Positions 1 to 10,532 of a stretch of DNA of 64,000 nt are shown here, piece after piece. Every line of letters starts with the position of its first letter. Position 1 is the stretch's first letter. This DNA is from Posidonia oceanica (lineage: Eukaryota > Streptophyta > Magnoliopsida > Alismatales > Posidoniaceae): assembly GCA_037176725.1 (NCBI GenBank), contig JAZBRS010000026.1, positions 106,623,501-106,687,500 of the forward strand. The letters are read 5' to 3'. The position numbers and the translations under genes were made by a program. The notes below the pieces were generated by a model. The model was given only the letters and a program-made list of their open reading frames with translations, did no database searches and was not told where the DNA came from.

Positions 1-15
1 TTCGGAGAGGCGGCG

Positions 16-615
16 GTGGAGGCGTTGGCTGGCGGTGCTGCTGTGCGGGAAACGGCGGGAAGCGTTGGCGAGGGCGTGGCAGGGGGGTCGCCGGTGGGGG
101 CAAGCTCGGCGGCTGCAGGGCCGTGCTCGGTGGCTGCTGCGCCTGGGCCGGCAGCTGCTATGCCTAGGCCGGCTGCTGCGGTGGTCGTTGAGGCAGAGGT
201 GGGTGTGGCAGGCGTGGTGGAGGCCGGTGGTGTCGTGGAATTGGCCGGGGCGACGTCCGGTGGCGATGCCGAGGCTGGGGGAGCGGAGACGGGGGTTGTC
301 GTGGGTGGTTCCGCGAAGACAGAGGTGGTGGTTGGCGACGATGCTGTGGAGGCGGAGGTGACGGCTAGTGAGGCCACCGTGGGGGAGGGCTCTGGTTCCG
401 GGGAGGCCGGAGAGACGACAGCGGAGGCGGTCTCTGGTTCCAGCACTTCCTTCAGTTTGGAGGATTCCAAGGAGACAGTCTCAGAGGCAAGGCCTGAGGT
501 CAGCCTAGACGAGGCGGGGCCCTCGGAGGTACTCGTGGCGAGGCCAGTCGACCCCCTCCTTGCGCAGTTCAGCGAGGACGACAGCTGGTGGCGGAATATG
601 GTAGACTTCGTTTGA
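16..615 (+). CDS. Ala/Val/Glu/Gly-rich open frame, probable 5' part of a PMD-type gene
   Basis: A 199-codon open frame dominated by Ala, Val, Gly, Glu and Thr, with no recognisable domain; it ends with a short Trp-containing segment before TGA. GC content is high, like the PMD exons at 7.4-9.7 kb and unlike the AT-rich element in between. After the stop, another frame stays open with charged, protein-like sequence to about 755, where an AG/GTATAC splice-donor-like site occurs. I infer this is the low-complexity N-terminal part of the PMD gene resuming near 7410, with the element at 861-7400 in the intron between them. The true start may lie left of the window. It could instead belong to an unrelated retroelement ORF. 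Confidence 0.4.
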   Translation: MEALAGGAAVRETAGSVGEGVAGGSPVGASSAAAGPCSVAAAPGPAAAMPRPAAAVVVEAEVGVAGVVEAGGVVELAGATSGGDAEAGGAETGVVVGGSAKTEVVVGDDAVEAEVTASEATVGEGSGSGEAGETTAEAVSGSSTSFSLEDSKETVSEARPEVSLDEAGPSEVLVARPVDPLLAQFSEDDSWWRNMVDFV

Positions 616-860
616 CGGGAGGCAGAGGGCGTCGCGAAGGATCCCCAGACTACTGGCGGGAGCAGATCCCCAGAGACGAGATGCAGGCGTCGGGACCGCG
701 TAGGGATGCGTTCCGATCAAAGTACGCCACTGCCACACTGGCTTCCAGGGGATAGGTATACATTTTTCATTCTTTTCTCCATATTTTGTTCAATTATTTC
801 ATCCAGACTGATAGTTCTCCTGCTTGCTTGTAGAGTCGAGCACCGGCCGTGACCCGCTAT

Positions 861-2129
861 TGTAAATTTTAATTAACCGCAAGTGCACGGTGTACTATGT
901 AGTACGTATGCAAAATACGGGTCGATTCTACAGAGAATAATGTTTGAAAAGAAAGACTTATTATCAACTATTGAAAGGATGGTTGAGAGAGATGATGATT
1001 AAGAACTACAAATAAAAGATGTAAATCAAACTAATTAAAACAAACCTAGGGCTTTGAATCCATTTATGTAAAATCCAATATGCATGATTAAATCCACTCT
1101 TGTCTCTCTTCATGATCTAAATAGTTTACTCAATGTTTCTTATCCTAACAAGCATAACCTATATGCAAAGCACCATAGATTATGAAGTCCTAAGATAAAA
1201 TCACACAAAATAAATTAAATCAAATGATATACGATAGATCTACGATTATATACACAATCCCCAAGTATTCTTCCCTAAGCATAGATTAAAAGATATTATC
1301 AATATTAATCTATCAAAGTTTATCGAATAATGAATGATCCATGTCATATACATCCAGTCTACATAATCATAACATTTAAGCATGAGAAGACAAAGAGAAA
1401 CCAATCACAACATATGAACATACATAAACTTCATCTAAGCCCTAGATCTAAGAACTTAGCCACACATGATAATGGAAAACATAAAACTAAAAGAAAGGGA
1501 AAGAGAAGAACAAGACATAATTAATAGAAAGAAAATGAACTTCTATTGATAAAAATACATTGATTACAGAAACTAAGCTTCAAGAACTCTAAACAATGGA
1601 GGAAGAAAGCTTAAGCCTAATGTGGAAGATTTAGGATTCCTAAGGTTTACACAATGGGTCCCTTTTATAGGTTTACAAGGCTTGGCCGTCACGTAAACAA
1701 ATCCAGATACAAATGAGGAAACTAAATTTCAATTATAAGATATTTCCAAGATATTTCTGTGATTGCCAAAGACGGAGTCAACATGATCTCCTCTGGGCGC
1801 CTGGGAGGTGCCAGATGTGATTTTGGACGCCTAGGAAGCGCCTCCTGTTCCTGAATTTTCTCAAACTTTGTTGCTTCTGTTATCTTATCTTACTCCTCGT
1901 GTTCACACACGTGGAAAAGATATATTTAATATATTGTACAGATTTCTATTTCTTTTATCCTTCGATTTGCATTTCTTTTTGTCTTTTATCATTTTTCCTC
2001 CTTCTTTTCCTCTTTTCTCTTCAGGTCCTAAGTTCCTGCACAAATTGCACAAAATACCTCGAGTAATATTATTTATGAACAAAAGAGATAAATATGGGCA
2101 TAAAACATGTATGAATAATGTGCTAATCA
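861..2129 (-). repeat. 3' LTR of Athila-like element
   Basis: 1269 bp, starting TG and ending CA on either strand. It is about 98% identical to 6132-7400 with no indels. TATA-like CTATAAAAGG lies at 1661-1670 on the minus strand. This copy has lost parts of the GGCGCC palindrome pair (1796-1842) by C/T and G/A changes. Confidence 0.9.
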
Positions 2130-2145
2130 AATACCCCCATACCTA
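2130..2145 (-). other. Polypurine tract of Athila-like element
   Basis: The minus strand reads GGTATGGGGGTATT directly before the TGATTAG start of the 3' LTR, the expected site of plus-strand priming. Confidence 0.7.
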
Positions 2146-3568
2146 TCTTTTGCTAGTCCTCGAGCAAAACTGACTCAAACAAAAGAAAAAACAAATAAAG
2201 AAAGAAAATCCTAACTCACTTTCGCAGGAATCGCGATTGCACTTAGCACGTGCAACAAGCCTTTAAACCCCTAGGTTGCCCTAGTGGACGAGTGGTGTCT
2301 CGTGAGGGTTTGCAGCGGATCTACCCACAAAATTCCGGAAGAAAAGGAAAATAAAGAAAGATAAAAAAAAGTTATTTAAATTATAACTATCTATAATATT
2401 TTAACAGGTTAGGAGGCTTCTAAACTACCTTGAGTTTTTATTCTCCAGCTCTACCTCAAGTCAAGATCTCTCTCTTCTCCTTATGTCATGGAGACTCTTT
2501 CCTATCTTTCACATGATCCTTCTTAAAATTTGACTCACATGTATCTTGTGTTTGTGAAAATAGTCCTTAACAATGATTTTTAAGTCCAACCTGAACACCT
2601 TTTCATCTCATTTGAATAATTTAGAGAACTTTATTCTTACTTTCTTAGGCTTTTTCTTGGCTACCTATTTATCGAGCTTTAGGTCGGTGAGTCCCTAACT
2701 AGATGGCTTTAGGACACCAGGTGTTGAGACACCTCTAAGGACTTAATCACTCAAGTAACCAAGGCTACAAAGACAAGATTTTTCCTTTCCATGCTTTTGT
2801 CCTCCAAACACCTTTTTACGTGAATATCCAATGTTTCCTGAGGCACGGTTACCCAGTTACTTAGTAATTGTTAGACTTTCTGCAATCTCTTCTTTTTTTC
2901 TCTTTTTCTCTTTTGATGCTTAGTGTTTCAGGTTTTCCTTTATTCTCCATAGTCAAGGACTAAAGTGTAAGTGCGAGATAAGGTACACATGTGCTTAAGG
3001 ATAATCTAGATGATGCTAATTTTTAGATTTTGTCTCCACTCTAGGGTTTGAGAGATTCCATTCTATCAGTTTTACCTTTGAACTCCAACTCAAAGTTACT
3101 TATCCACCCCTAACTAGCTAAATTATTATGGATAATTCCTAATTTGTTTTTGTTTTTATTTATATATATATATATATTTTTAATTTTTGGAGAAAAGATA
3201 CACAAAAGATTCTAACTAAAGAAAATGAGAAGGAAACTTTTGTACATACAACTCTAACTCTAAGAAAACTTTATTTATTTTTTTACTTCTTTTTTATTTT
3301 TTAAATGAATGTCACAAAAAAAAAACTCTAACTAAAGAAAATGAAAAAGACGCAAAGAAGACTCTCCCCATACCTAAACCATGCATTGTCCTCATTGTAT
3401 GCAATAATTGATATGATCAATGAAAAACAATTAAAATTGGAATAATGATACCTGATTCGGGATGGAGTGCTTCTACTGCTAAGAAAAGAAAAGTTATGTA
3501 CATTTTTTACTTATTCACAATTGAGGTGCATGAAAATCCAAGACCTCATCAATCTCTAGGGCACAATC
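2146..3568. other. AT-rich non-coding interior of Athila-like element
   Basis: No supported ORF. Contains T-rich runs, a short (TA)n near 3160 and purine/pyrimidine tracts around 3280-3340. It corresponds to the 3' untranslated part of the element. Confidence 0.6.
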
Positions 3569-4006
3569 TCAATCTGGCCAAGGAGGCGGTCGGACTTTTG
3601 CAATTTCTTTTTCAGCCTGTTCAAGCCACCATTGGACTTCTCTCGGTCGGGCTTCATTAATTTCCCACAGTGCTGAAATTAGATCAGATAAGCCCATGTA
3701 ATTTAATTGAATATGGAATGAGGGCTTGAATTCATAATTGACTAGAGCTGAATGATATGACTTGACACAAAGCTCTAATGTGCCTATAGTAGATGGTAAT
3801 GATGAGGGCTCAGGCATGATAGGCTTTGGAGGAAGGTTATACCACTTGTTGGACTTATGGGTCCTACATTGGGTTAACTCATTAGCTTCTTCAACAAACA
3901 TTAATTCATCTTTGAATATCTCCTCAAAACTTTTGTTAAAGTTGCCTAAATCAAATTCAATTTCCTCCTCTATTACGTCTTCTTTTTTTGGAAAATCTTC
4001 AATCAT
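3569..4006 (-). CDS. Acidic ORF of unknown function in Athila-like element
   Basis: A 145-codon minus-strand frame downstream of the gag-like segment. The N-terminal third is strongly acidic (Glu/Asp clusters), followed by a Pro-rich linker and a Trp-containing C-terminus. I recognise no protease, RT or integrase motif. It could be an extra ORF or the eroded region between gag and protease. Confidence 0.35.
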   Translation of the reverse strand: MIEDFPKKEDVIEEEIEFDLGNFNKSFEEIFKDELMFVEEANELTQCRTHKSNKWYNLPPKPIMPEPSSLPSTIGTLELCVKSYHSALVNYEFKPSFHIQLNYMGLSDLISALWEINEARPREVQWWLEQAEKEIAKVRPPPWPD

Positions 4007-4085
4007 GTTAACCTCGAATGTCTCATCTGGTTGAGGTTTTTCACAATAGAATCACTTGAAAGGGGAACCTCTGCAATGAATTGCT

Positions 4086-4679
4086 CTACCTGGCCAGTAG
4101 ATCTTTAGTGGGCTCATCTACTTGGGCTTGGGTTTCTCCTTCAGGCAATATTTGGACAATACAGGGTTGATCAAGGGAGTTCCCATGTTGAGCAAAAAAG
4201 TTCCATTCCTCTCTCTCCATTATATCATTGATTAGTTGACCTAACTGCGTTTCTACACGAGCTATGGCATGAGTGTTGGCAGTTATGTTGATAGAGGTCT
4301 GTCTATTTGCTTCCACTAGCTCTTCTATTCTCTTTTCTAGACTTGTTGCATGAGTGTTGGTAGTAGAGGTCTGTCTATTTGCTTCCACTAGCTCTTCTAT
4401 TCTCTTTTCTAGACTTGTTAACCTAATTTCATATTCTTGTTGCCAATCTAGAGGAGGAAAGGTTGAGTAGTATTGCCGATTTGAATATGGATAAGGTTCA
4501 AAGCAATGAGATTGGACTTCATTGAAGCTAGACCCTCCATCATATGATCTTTGGTCCCATAAGAAATCAAGTTGATTCCAATTTAAATTGTAATTTGAGG
4601 CATAAGGGTTACTTGATTCATTCCAAGGTCTTTGGACCACATAATTGAATTGCTCAAATCCATAACCAACTTGATCCAT
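4086..4679 (-). CDS. Gag-like C-terminal segment with duplicated coiled coil
   Basis: A 197-codon frame. The first third is rich in Asn, Tyr, Trp and Gln, as in the tail of Athila gag. A heptad-like segment (core SLEKRIEELVEANRQTS) follows and is present twice because of a 72-bp (24-codon) tandem duplication, with repeats starting at 4294 and 4366. Then comes RVETQLGQLINDI, matching the conserved 'ETQLGQL' block near the end of Athila-type gag. There is no zinc knuckle. It is probably a gag remnant kept by a non-autonomous element; whether it is translated is unknown. Confidence 0.6.
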   Translation of the reverse strand: MDQVGYGFEQFNYVVQRPWNESSNPYASNYNLNWNQLDFLWDQRSYDGGSSFNEVQSHCFEPYPYSNRQYYSTFPPLDWQQEYEIRLTSLEKRIEELVEANRQTSTTNTHATSLEKRIEELVEANRQTSINITANTHAIARVETQLGQLINDIMEREEWNFFAQHGNSLDQPCIVQILPEGETQAQVDEPTKDLLAR

Positions 4680-5460
4680 TGAATATCCTCCAACAAATGA
4701 ATATCTACTTCTTAGGGTTTAGGATGAGTATTTTAATTCTTCAGTCTTTTTTATATTGTTGGGTTTGAATTTGAAAGTGAAATTTCTAACCCAAACTAGT
4801 GTAACCGACTGACACAGATTAGAGATGACGAAACCCTAAAGAAGATGGGAAGATTCTAGGAGATGAGAAGTGAAATCCTGATTCTATACATAGGAGAGAT
4901 GAAGTAACCTAGTCTAGCACACAATTCAAAGAAGTCTTAGAAATAAGGTTGACCTAAAAACAAATAGACAGCTCCTAACTCCAAGTTAACCTTCATGATT
5001 CTCAAATCAAAATTCTCTAACCCAATTGGCCAGATCAGTGGAGGAAAGTGGGAGGCTCCCCGTAATTGAGGACGGACCTAATTAAATAACCACTTGCCTT
5101 TTAAGGTGTAACCTTTTGAACCACTTTTCTAAACACCAAGTAGGAAAAGAATTTTAAATTTGATTCACCCTAAAGCTCCGTTGTCCTATTGAGCTCGAAT
5201 CCTAGGGGCCAATGTCTACTTGATTTTAATTTAGGCTTGGGTTAATGCTTTATGCTTGATATTGTTGTTTTTGGTCTAAGGAAGGGTAATGAAATCCCCA
5301 CCTTATATTGTGCTATGGGTTATGCCCTTACGTACTTTGATATATGATATTCAATCAATGATGCACAAACAAGTTGTTCTCTCCTACAAACTACGTGCTT
5401 TAATATGCAAGAAATTAAGATAAAAACACGTACCTTTTCTCCAGCAATCTCCAACAATAA
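4680..5460. other. 5' leader of Athila-like element
   Basis: No supported ORF between the gag-like frame and the 156-bp repeats; AT-rich. Confidence 0.5.
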
Positions 5461-5890
5461 AATTTAAATTTCAAAAATAGAAAATATATATCTAGATACA
5501 CAAGATATTATGCATGTCCTAGAAAGTAGGTTTCTATCTTATCATGAATTTTTGAATTTAAGTTCAACTTTAAATATCTCTTTTGAGATCAAGAAAAATC
5601 CAACAAGATATGATGTAATTTAAATTTCAAAAATAGAAAGTTTATATCTAGATGCACAAGATATGATGCATGTCCTAGAAAATAGGTTTCTATCTTATCA
5701 TGACTTTTTGAATTTAAGTTCAACTTTAAATATCTCTTTTGAGATCAAGAAAAATCCAACAAGATATGATGAAATTTAAATTTCAAAAATAGAAAGTCTA
5801 TATCTAGATGCATAAGATATAATGCATGTCCTAGAAAGTAGGTTTCTATCTTATCATGAATTTTTGAATTTAAGTTCAACTTTAAATATA
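5461..5890. repeat. 156-bp tandem repeat, almost three copies
   Basis: Units start at 5461, 5617 and 5773, an exact period of 156 bp, each beginning AATTTAAATTTCAAAAAT; the third is cut short near 5890. They lie a few hundred nucleotides downstream of the PBS in the leader, where a packaging or dimerisation signal could be. Confidence 0.85.
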
Positions 5891-6104
5891 TCTTCTTCTT
5901 CTTTTTTCACTCCTCCAATCCCTATTTTATATACTTCAACCCCAAATCAAAAAGTATCTCTTTTTTTTTTTCAAATTTTTTCTAGATAAAAACGAAAAGA
6001 AAGATTAAAATAACGAAAAAAAATTAATTAATTATTTTTTTTAAATAAAAACGGGAAAAGAAAAAAAAATAACCGACAATAAATTAATGTTAAGAAAACA
6101 CTAT

Positions 6105-6122
6105 TCCCCGGCAACGGCGCCA
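6105..6122 (-). other. Primer-binding site, tRNA-Asp type
   Basis: The minus strand reads TGGCGCCGTTGCCGGGGA, 9 nt inside the 5' LTR. This is the PBS form usual for Athila-lineage elements (complement of plant tRNA-Asp 3' end, from general knowledge). Confidence 0.85.
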
Positions 6123-6931
6123 AAAACTTGATGTAAATTTTAATTAACCGCAAGTGCACGGTGTACTATGTAGTACGTATGCAAAATACGGGTCGATCCT
6201 ACAGAGAATAATGTTTGAAAACAAAGACTTATTATCAACTATTGAAAGGATGGTTGAGAGAGATGATGATTAAGAACTACAAATAGAAGATGTAAATCAA
6301 ACTAATTAAAACAAACCTAGGACTTTGAATCAATTTATGTAAAATCCAATATGCATGATTAAATCCACTCTTGTCTCTCTTCATGATCTAAATAGTTTAC
6401 TCAATGTTTCTTATCCTAACAAGCATAACCTATATGCAAAGCACTATAGATTATGAAGTCCTAAGATAAAATCACACAAAATAAATTAAATCAAATGATA
6501 TACGATAGATCTACGATTATATACACAATCCCCAAGTATTCTTCCCTAAGCATAGATTAAAAGATATTATCAATATTAATATATCAAAGTTTATCGAATA
6601 ATGAATGATCCATGTCATATACATCCAGTCTACATAATCATAACATTTAAGCATGAGAAGATAAAGAGAAACCAATCACAACATATGAATATACATAAAC
6701 TTCATCTAAGCCCTAGATCTAAGAACTTAGCCACACATGATAATGGAAAACATAAAACTAAAAGAAAGGGAAAGAGAAGAACAAGACATAATTAATAGAA
6801 AGAAAATGAACTTCTATTGATAAAAATACATTGATTACAGAAACTAAGCTTCAAGAACTCTAAACAATGGAGGAAGAAAGCTTAAGCCTAATGTGGAAGA
6901 TTTAGGATTCCTAAGGTTTACACAATGGGTC

Positions 6932-6941
6932 CCTTTTATAG
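6932..6941 (-). promoter_or_regulatory. TATA box of Athila-like 5' LTR
   Basis: CTATAAAAGG on the minus strand, about 460 bp into the LTR, in a plausible U3 position. The same 10-mer is intact in the other LTR at 1661-1670. Confidence 0.6.
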
Positions 6942-7065
6942 GTTTACAAGGCTTGGCCGTCACGTAAACAAATCCGGATACAAATGAGGAAACTAAATTT
7001 CAATTACAAGATATTTCCAAGATATTTCTGTGATTGCCAAAGACGGAGTCAACATGATTTCCTCT

Positions 7066-7114
7066 GGGCGCCTGGGAGGCGCCAGAAGTGATTTTGGACG
7101 CCTAGGAGGCGCCA
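7066..7114. repeat. Paired GGCGCC palindromes in Athila-like U3
   Basis: GGCGCC-TGGGA-GGCGCC, then 13 nt, then GACGCC-TAGGA-GGCGCC. The pair lies 286-334 bp from the LTR start on the minus strand. The other LTR has the eroded equivalent at 1796-1842. Confidence 0.7.
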
Positions 7115-7409
7115 CCTATTCCTGAATTTTCTCAAACTTTGTTGCTTCTGTTATCTTATCTTACTCCTCGTGTTCACACACGTGGAAAAGATATATTTAA
7201 TATATTGCACAGATTTCCATTTCTTTTATCCTTGGATTTGCATTTCTTTTTGTCTTTTATCATTTTTCCTCCTTCTTTTCCTCTTTTCTCTTCAGGTCCA
7301 AAGTTCCTGCACAAATTGTACAAAATACCTCGAGTAATATTATTTATGAACAATAGAGATAAATATAGGCATAAAACATGTAAGAATAATGTACTAATCA
7401 CCCACTGCT

Positions 7410-9703
7410 ACTGGGATCAGGTTTGCCGGTCCTACGCTTTGTTGGATTCTTTTCAACAGGAGCGTTTGGATCGGATGGGATTTGGGCATTTCTTGTCCAT
7501 CCTGGACTTTCCCGTCCGATGTTTCTAGAGGCGGTTGCAGAGCGGTGGAGCTTTCGGACGAGCTTGATCGTTACTCGGGCAGGTGAGTTTGTCCTCTCTC
7601 TTGAGGACATGGTGCGGCTAACTGGTCTCCGGGTTACGGGCAGACCAGTGACAGGGAGGGTGCGCCCAAGCTACTCGGTTTTGGCGCAAGAGCTTGTTGG
7701 ACGCCAGCTAGGCATGAGTGGGGAGCAGCTCGTGGTGATCACTTCCGCGGTTCGCCAGGTGAGTGAGCTGGCGAAGACAGTTGACGGACTAGGTGTGGAG
7801 GCTGACCAGCAGCTGCGGGCCTTCCTCTTGGTGCTGTTCGGGGAGGTGCTCTTCTCGCACTCCTCGAAGCTCTCGGCGTGGTTCCTTACCCTTCTGGCGG
7901 ACCTGGAGCGTGTGGGAGAGTACGCCTGGGGTGCGGCGAACTTGGCGTACCTGTACTCCACCCTTTTCCACTTCACCGACGGCAGTTCTCACCAGCTGGG
8001 CGGGAACCTGCCTTTCCTTCAGGTAAATCTGCATATTTAAGCTTGTATTGGATATTACATTCTTGTTAACAGCTTCCTTGTTTTGCGTGTAGATGTGGGC
8101 GTGGGACCCCTTCACCTTTCTGCACCCTGCCCCTCCTCCGATTCCTCCTACCGGTGTCCCTTTTCCTCGGAGACTATTTTGGGCTACTGCCGAGCAGGCT
8201 CTCGAGCCTGCAGATGACAACCGCTATGTCGGTCATCTACTTTTGAGCTCCTTGTCCCGGCTTAGGTAACTTGCTTCTTTTAATTTCAGCTTCTATTTAT
8301 TTGTTTATGCTGCTTGCTGACATGTATTGCTCTTTTCAGGTGGTTTGGCATCCCTATGCTGAGGGAGAGCATGTGGACGTCCCTGAGATTGCCCGTGATC
8401 AAGTCATTTTCGACCGGGACGTATGGATCCACTGCTGGAACCACTGCCATTTCCAGCAGATTGGCAGGGCGCTACGACAACAAGGGCGCCGGCAGGCTTG
8501 ACGTTCACCTCCTCCTCACCGAGTTTGGCGAGAGACACGCGGTGAGGGCAGACGTGCTCGCCACTGGGTGGACGTCTACGACCCACAGCTCCTGGACTGG
8601 GCCCGTCGTGGTTCCCCCGCTTTTACGGATGCTACAGAGGAGGACAAGGCAGACTGGGCTGAGTGGGTAGACCGGGAGTTTTTCTCTTTGATGATCTTCC
8701 ATCGGTCCCACTTCCTTGGGTGCGAGAACCTTCCTTTGAGGGACACAGATCCCGGAGAGGCGGTGGTTTCCCATGCGACCCTGTTGGAGGAGGTCCAGTC
8801 TTCTCGAGCCCAGCTGGAGATAGTGGTGAGCTTTTGAATTTCATTTTGTATATTGTTAATTCAATTTGGTTAACTGGCTTTCTTTCTTTTGCAGTTCAAG
8901 GCGGCCGATGAGCGGGCTCAGCAGGAGCGCCATTTGACCCAGCAGCTATCCGTTCTTGACCGGGAAGATTGACCGTCTACGGGCCTCCGTCTCTCAGGTA
9001 TTTTTTCACAAGTAGCTTTTGTAGTTTGGCTATGAATTGCAACTGACTTGAATCCTCCTTTTCAGCCTTCGACTAGCAGCACTCCACCTCCGGACCGCTC
9101 AGAGGAGATCTCCCATCTCCAGGAGAAGGTAAATATGCTTTCATTTTGTTTCTACTTCTGAAATCCCCTTGGTTCTGACGCCATTGCTTATACGTCGCTT
9201 ATCTAGAGGGTGAGCTGAGGGAGCGGGCTGGTGACTTCATAGCTGCCAGCTCTGTCGGGAGATTAGAGGAGCTAGAGAGGACAGTCGCTGCTAGGAGTGC
9301 TCGGATCCGAGAGCTGGAGCAGCAGGTGGCCGACAGGGATACCGAGATCGCCCAGTCTCAGGCGGTATGATTTGATTCAGTGCTTCTTTATGTACTCTAT
9401 GTCCTTGCTTGTATCTGACATTTGGATTGCTTCCCTCCTCAGAGCATGGCGGGGGTTATCTCCCAGCTTGAGTTCGAGTTAGGGCACTATCGAAGGTTTG
9501 CCTTTACAACTGGTGTTAGGCTCGGGGTGCCTGTTCTTTCTGTACCGAGCCGCCGATCGGGTAGCCACCACTCTCGGTCCGTCTCCAGGGCCCCATCAGG
9601 CGTTTCAGTTCGACAGTCGCCTCGTCCCCCTACTGCCCCTTCTCTGGCTCTTCCTTCAGCTCCTGCTCTGGCTCTTGAGGGTGAGGGAGAGAGTGCTCCT
9701 TAA
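7410..9703 (+). pseudogene. PMD (plant mobile domain) gene with coiled-coil tail, multi-exon, decayed
   Basis: The 7.41-8.02 kb exon encodes a typical PMD core: an aromatic/hydrophobic helix, then AERWSFRTSLIV, then GEFVLSLEDMVRLTGLRV, the 'GE-LEDV-LTGL' signature. Apparent exons follow at 8093-8265, 8340-8825, 8895-8998, 9066-9128, about 9207-9365 and 9443-9703, each with GT donor and AG acceptor. The last four encode a heptad-rich coiled coil (EELERTVAARSARIRELEQ) and a Ser/Pro-rich end with TAA at 9701. PMD proteins are linked to transposons and to gene silencing in plants. Defects: a frameshift near 7505 separating two PMD halves, an in-frame TGA at 8499, and a one-base shift near 8970. 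Splice sites look intact, so decay is recent, or sequence errors contribute. Confidence 0.65.
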
Positions 9704-10182
9704 CTTTTGTACTTTAGGGGTATGCCCCGGTCACTTTGTAGAATAATTGTATATTTTGAAATGATATAGATTTCTGCACACTCAGTAAACTTGTCAAATA
9801 CTTCTTTTAAATTACCTTTCTTAAAGCTAAAGTGAGTTTAAGTGACCAATATGGTAAAATAATGGTCCTTAATTCAATTAACTTGAAACCAGCATATTCA
9901 AGTGAAATAATATGTAAATAACATAGTTATAAGGAAAGATTTCACCTAGAAGCTTAAGAATTGAATTTTGAAGTCGTTGTCGCCTTAACGAGCCATTTAC
10001 TTGATGAAACAAGCAACCAGAGATTCCGACTGGCCCAGATGTTCAAAAAATATGAAATCAACGCTCGCACGTGTATTTCAACTTAGTTAAACCTCTGGAA
10101 TGGGCAAAACGGGTGCATGCAACTCAATCACGGATTAGGGGGCAATCCAGCCAAGTTCAGTGACTTAAGTCACTGATAAAAC
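9704..10182. other. 3' flank of PMD gene, AT-rich, no gene
   Basis: Probable 3' UTR of the PMD gene followed by AT-rich sequence. No ORF or repeat recognised until the palindrome doublets. Confidence 0.5.
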
Positions 10183-10313
10183 GTTATACGCCTCATCTGC
10201 TGCGACCAACGTTATCCGCTTCAACTTCTGCGTCCAATGCCGGTTGCTGCTCTAAACGTTATACGTCTCAAATGGCGCGGCTAACCTTGGACGTGCATCG
10301 TCTCGCGTACAAT
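10183..10313. repeat. Palindrome doublets d1 (10183-10238) and d2 (10258-10313)
   Basis: Each is 56 bp: arm9-N10-arm9 twice, back to back. d1 arms are GTTATACGC/GCGACCAAC and GTTATCCGC/GCGTCCAAT; d2 arms are GTTATACGT/GCGGCTAAC and CTTGGACGT/GCGTACAAT. All four loops are 10 nt. The consensus arm is GTTGGACGC/GCGTCCAAC, with GG/CC often replaced by AT/AT. Confidence 0.75.
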
Positions 10314-10425
10314 GAAGCGAGCCCAGAAACTTTTCTTTCCTTTCCTATTCTTGTCTAATCTTTCGGAATGCTTGCGAAATTTTCTTAACGTTTGTGTGAA
10401 AGATTTCCGACAATCCTCCTATGCT

Positions 10426-10433
10426 TATAAAAG
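10426..10433 (+). promoter_or_regulatory. TATA box for antisense PMD-like ORF
   Basis: TATAAAAG about 107 nt upstream of the ATG at 10533, flanked by GCTT and AAGC. Position and sequence fit a plant core promoter. Confidence 0.5.
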
Positions 10434-10532
10434 CTTGGCCACCTCATTTGATTTTTATGCATACTTGCTCCTTTTTTCTCTCTACTGATTTCTTCCTGAT
10501 TTGTGCTTCTTTCTTCCCTCTCTTTTGCTTTC

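Larger units (their letters stand above)
861..7400 (-). mobile_element. Non-autonomous Athila-like LTR retrotransposon
   Basis: Two direct repeats of exactly 1269 bp (861-2129 and 6132-7400) bound a 4-kb interior. Read on the minus strand they begin TGATTAG and end TTTACA. Next to the inner end of the right copy is an 18-nt primer-binding site (6105-6122), and next to the left copy is a purine-rich tract (2130-2145), which fixes the orientation. By my count the LTRs differ at 26 positions with no gaps, about 2%, so the insertion is fairly young. The interior carries only a gag-like segment and a short unknown ORF; no protease, RT or integrase was seen, so it would need enzymes from elsewhere. 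Flanking 5-mers (gctat on the left, cccac on the right) do not form a target-site duplication. Confidence 0.88.
6132..7400 (-). repeat. 5' LTR of Athila-like element
   Basis: 1269-bp partner of 861-2129. On the minus strand it runs from 7400 (TGATTAG) to 6132 (TTTACA). A TATA-like box CTATAAAAGG at 6932-6941 makes it the presumptive promoter LTR. It carries a better-preserved GGCGCC palindrome pair at 7066-7114, upstream of the TATA box in U3. Confidence 0.9.

Noticed and set aside
1330..1524. Small ORF repeated at 6601-6795
   Set aside because: It lies inside both LTRs and is conserved only because the LTRs are young copies; no coding signature.
856..7405. Target-site duplication around the Athila-like element
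   Set aside because: gctat and cccac do not match, and no shifted 5-mer fits.
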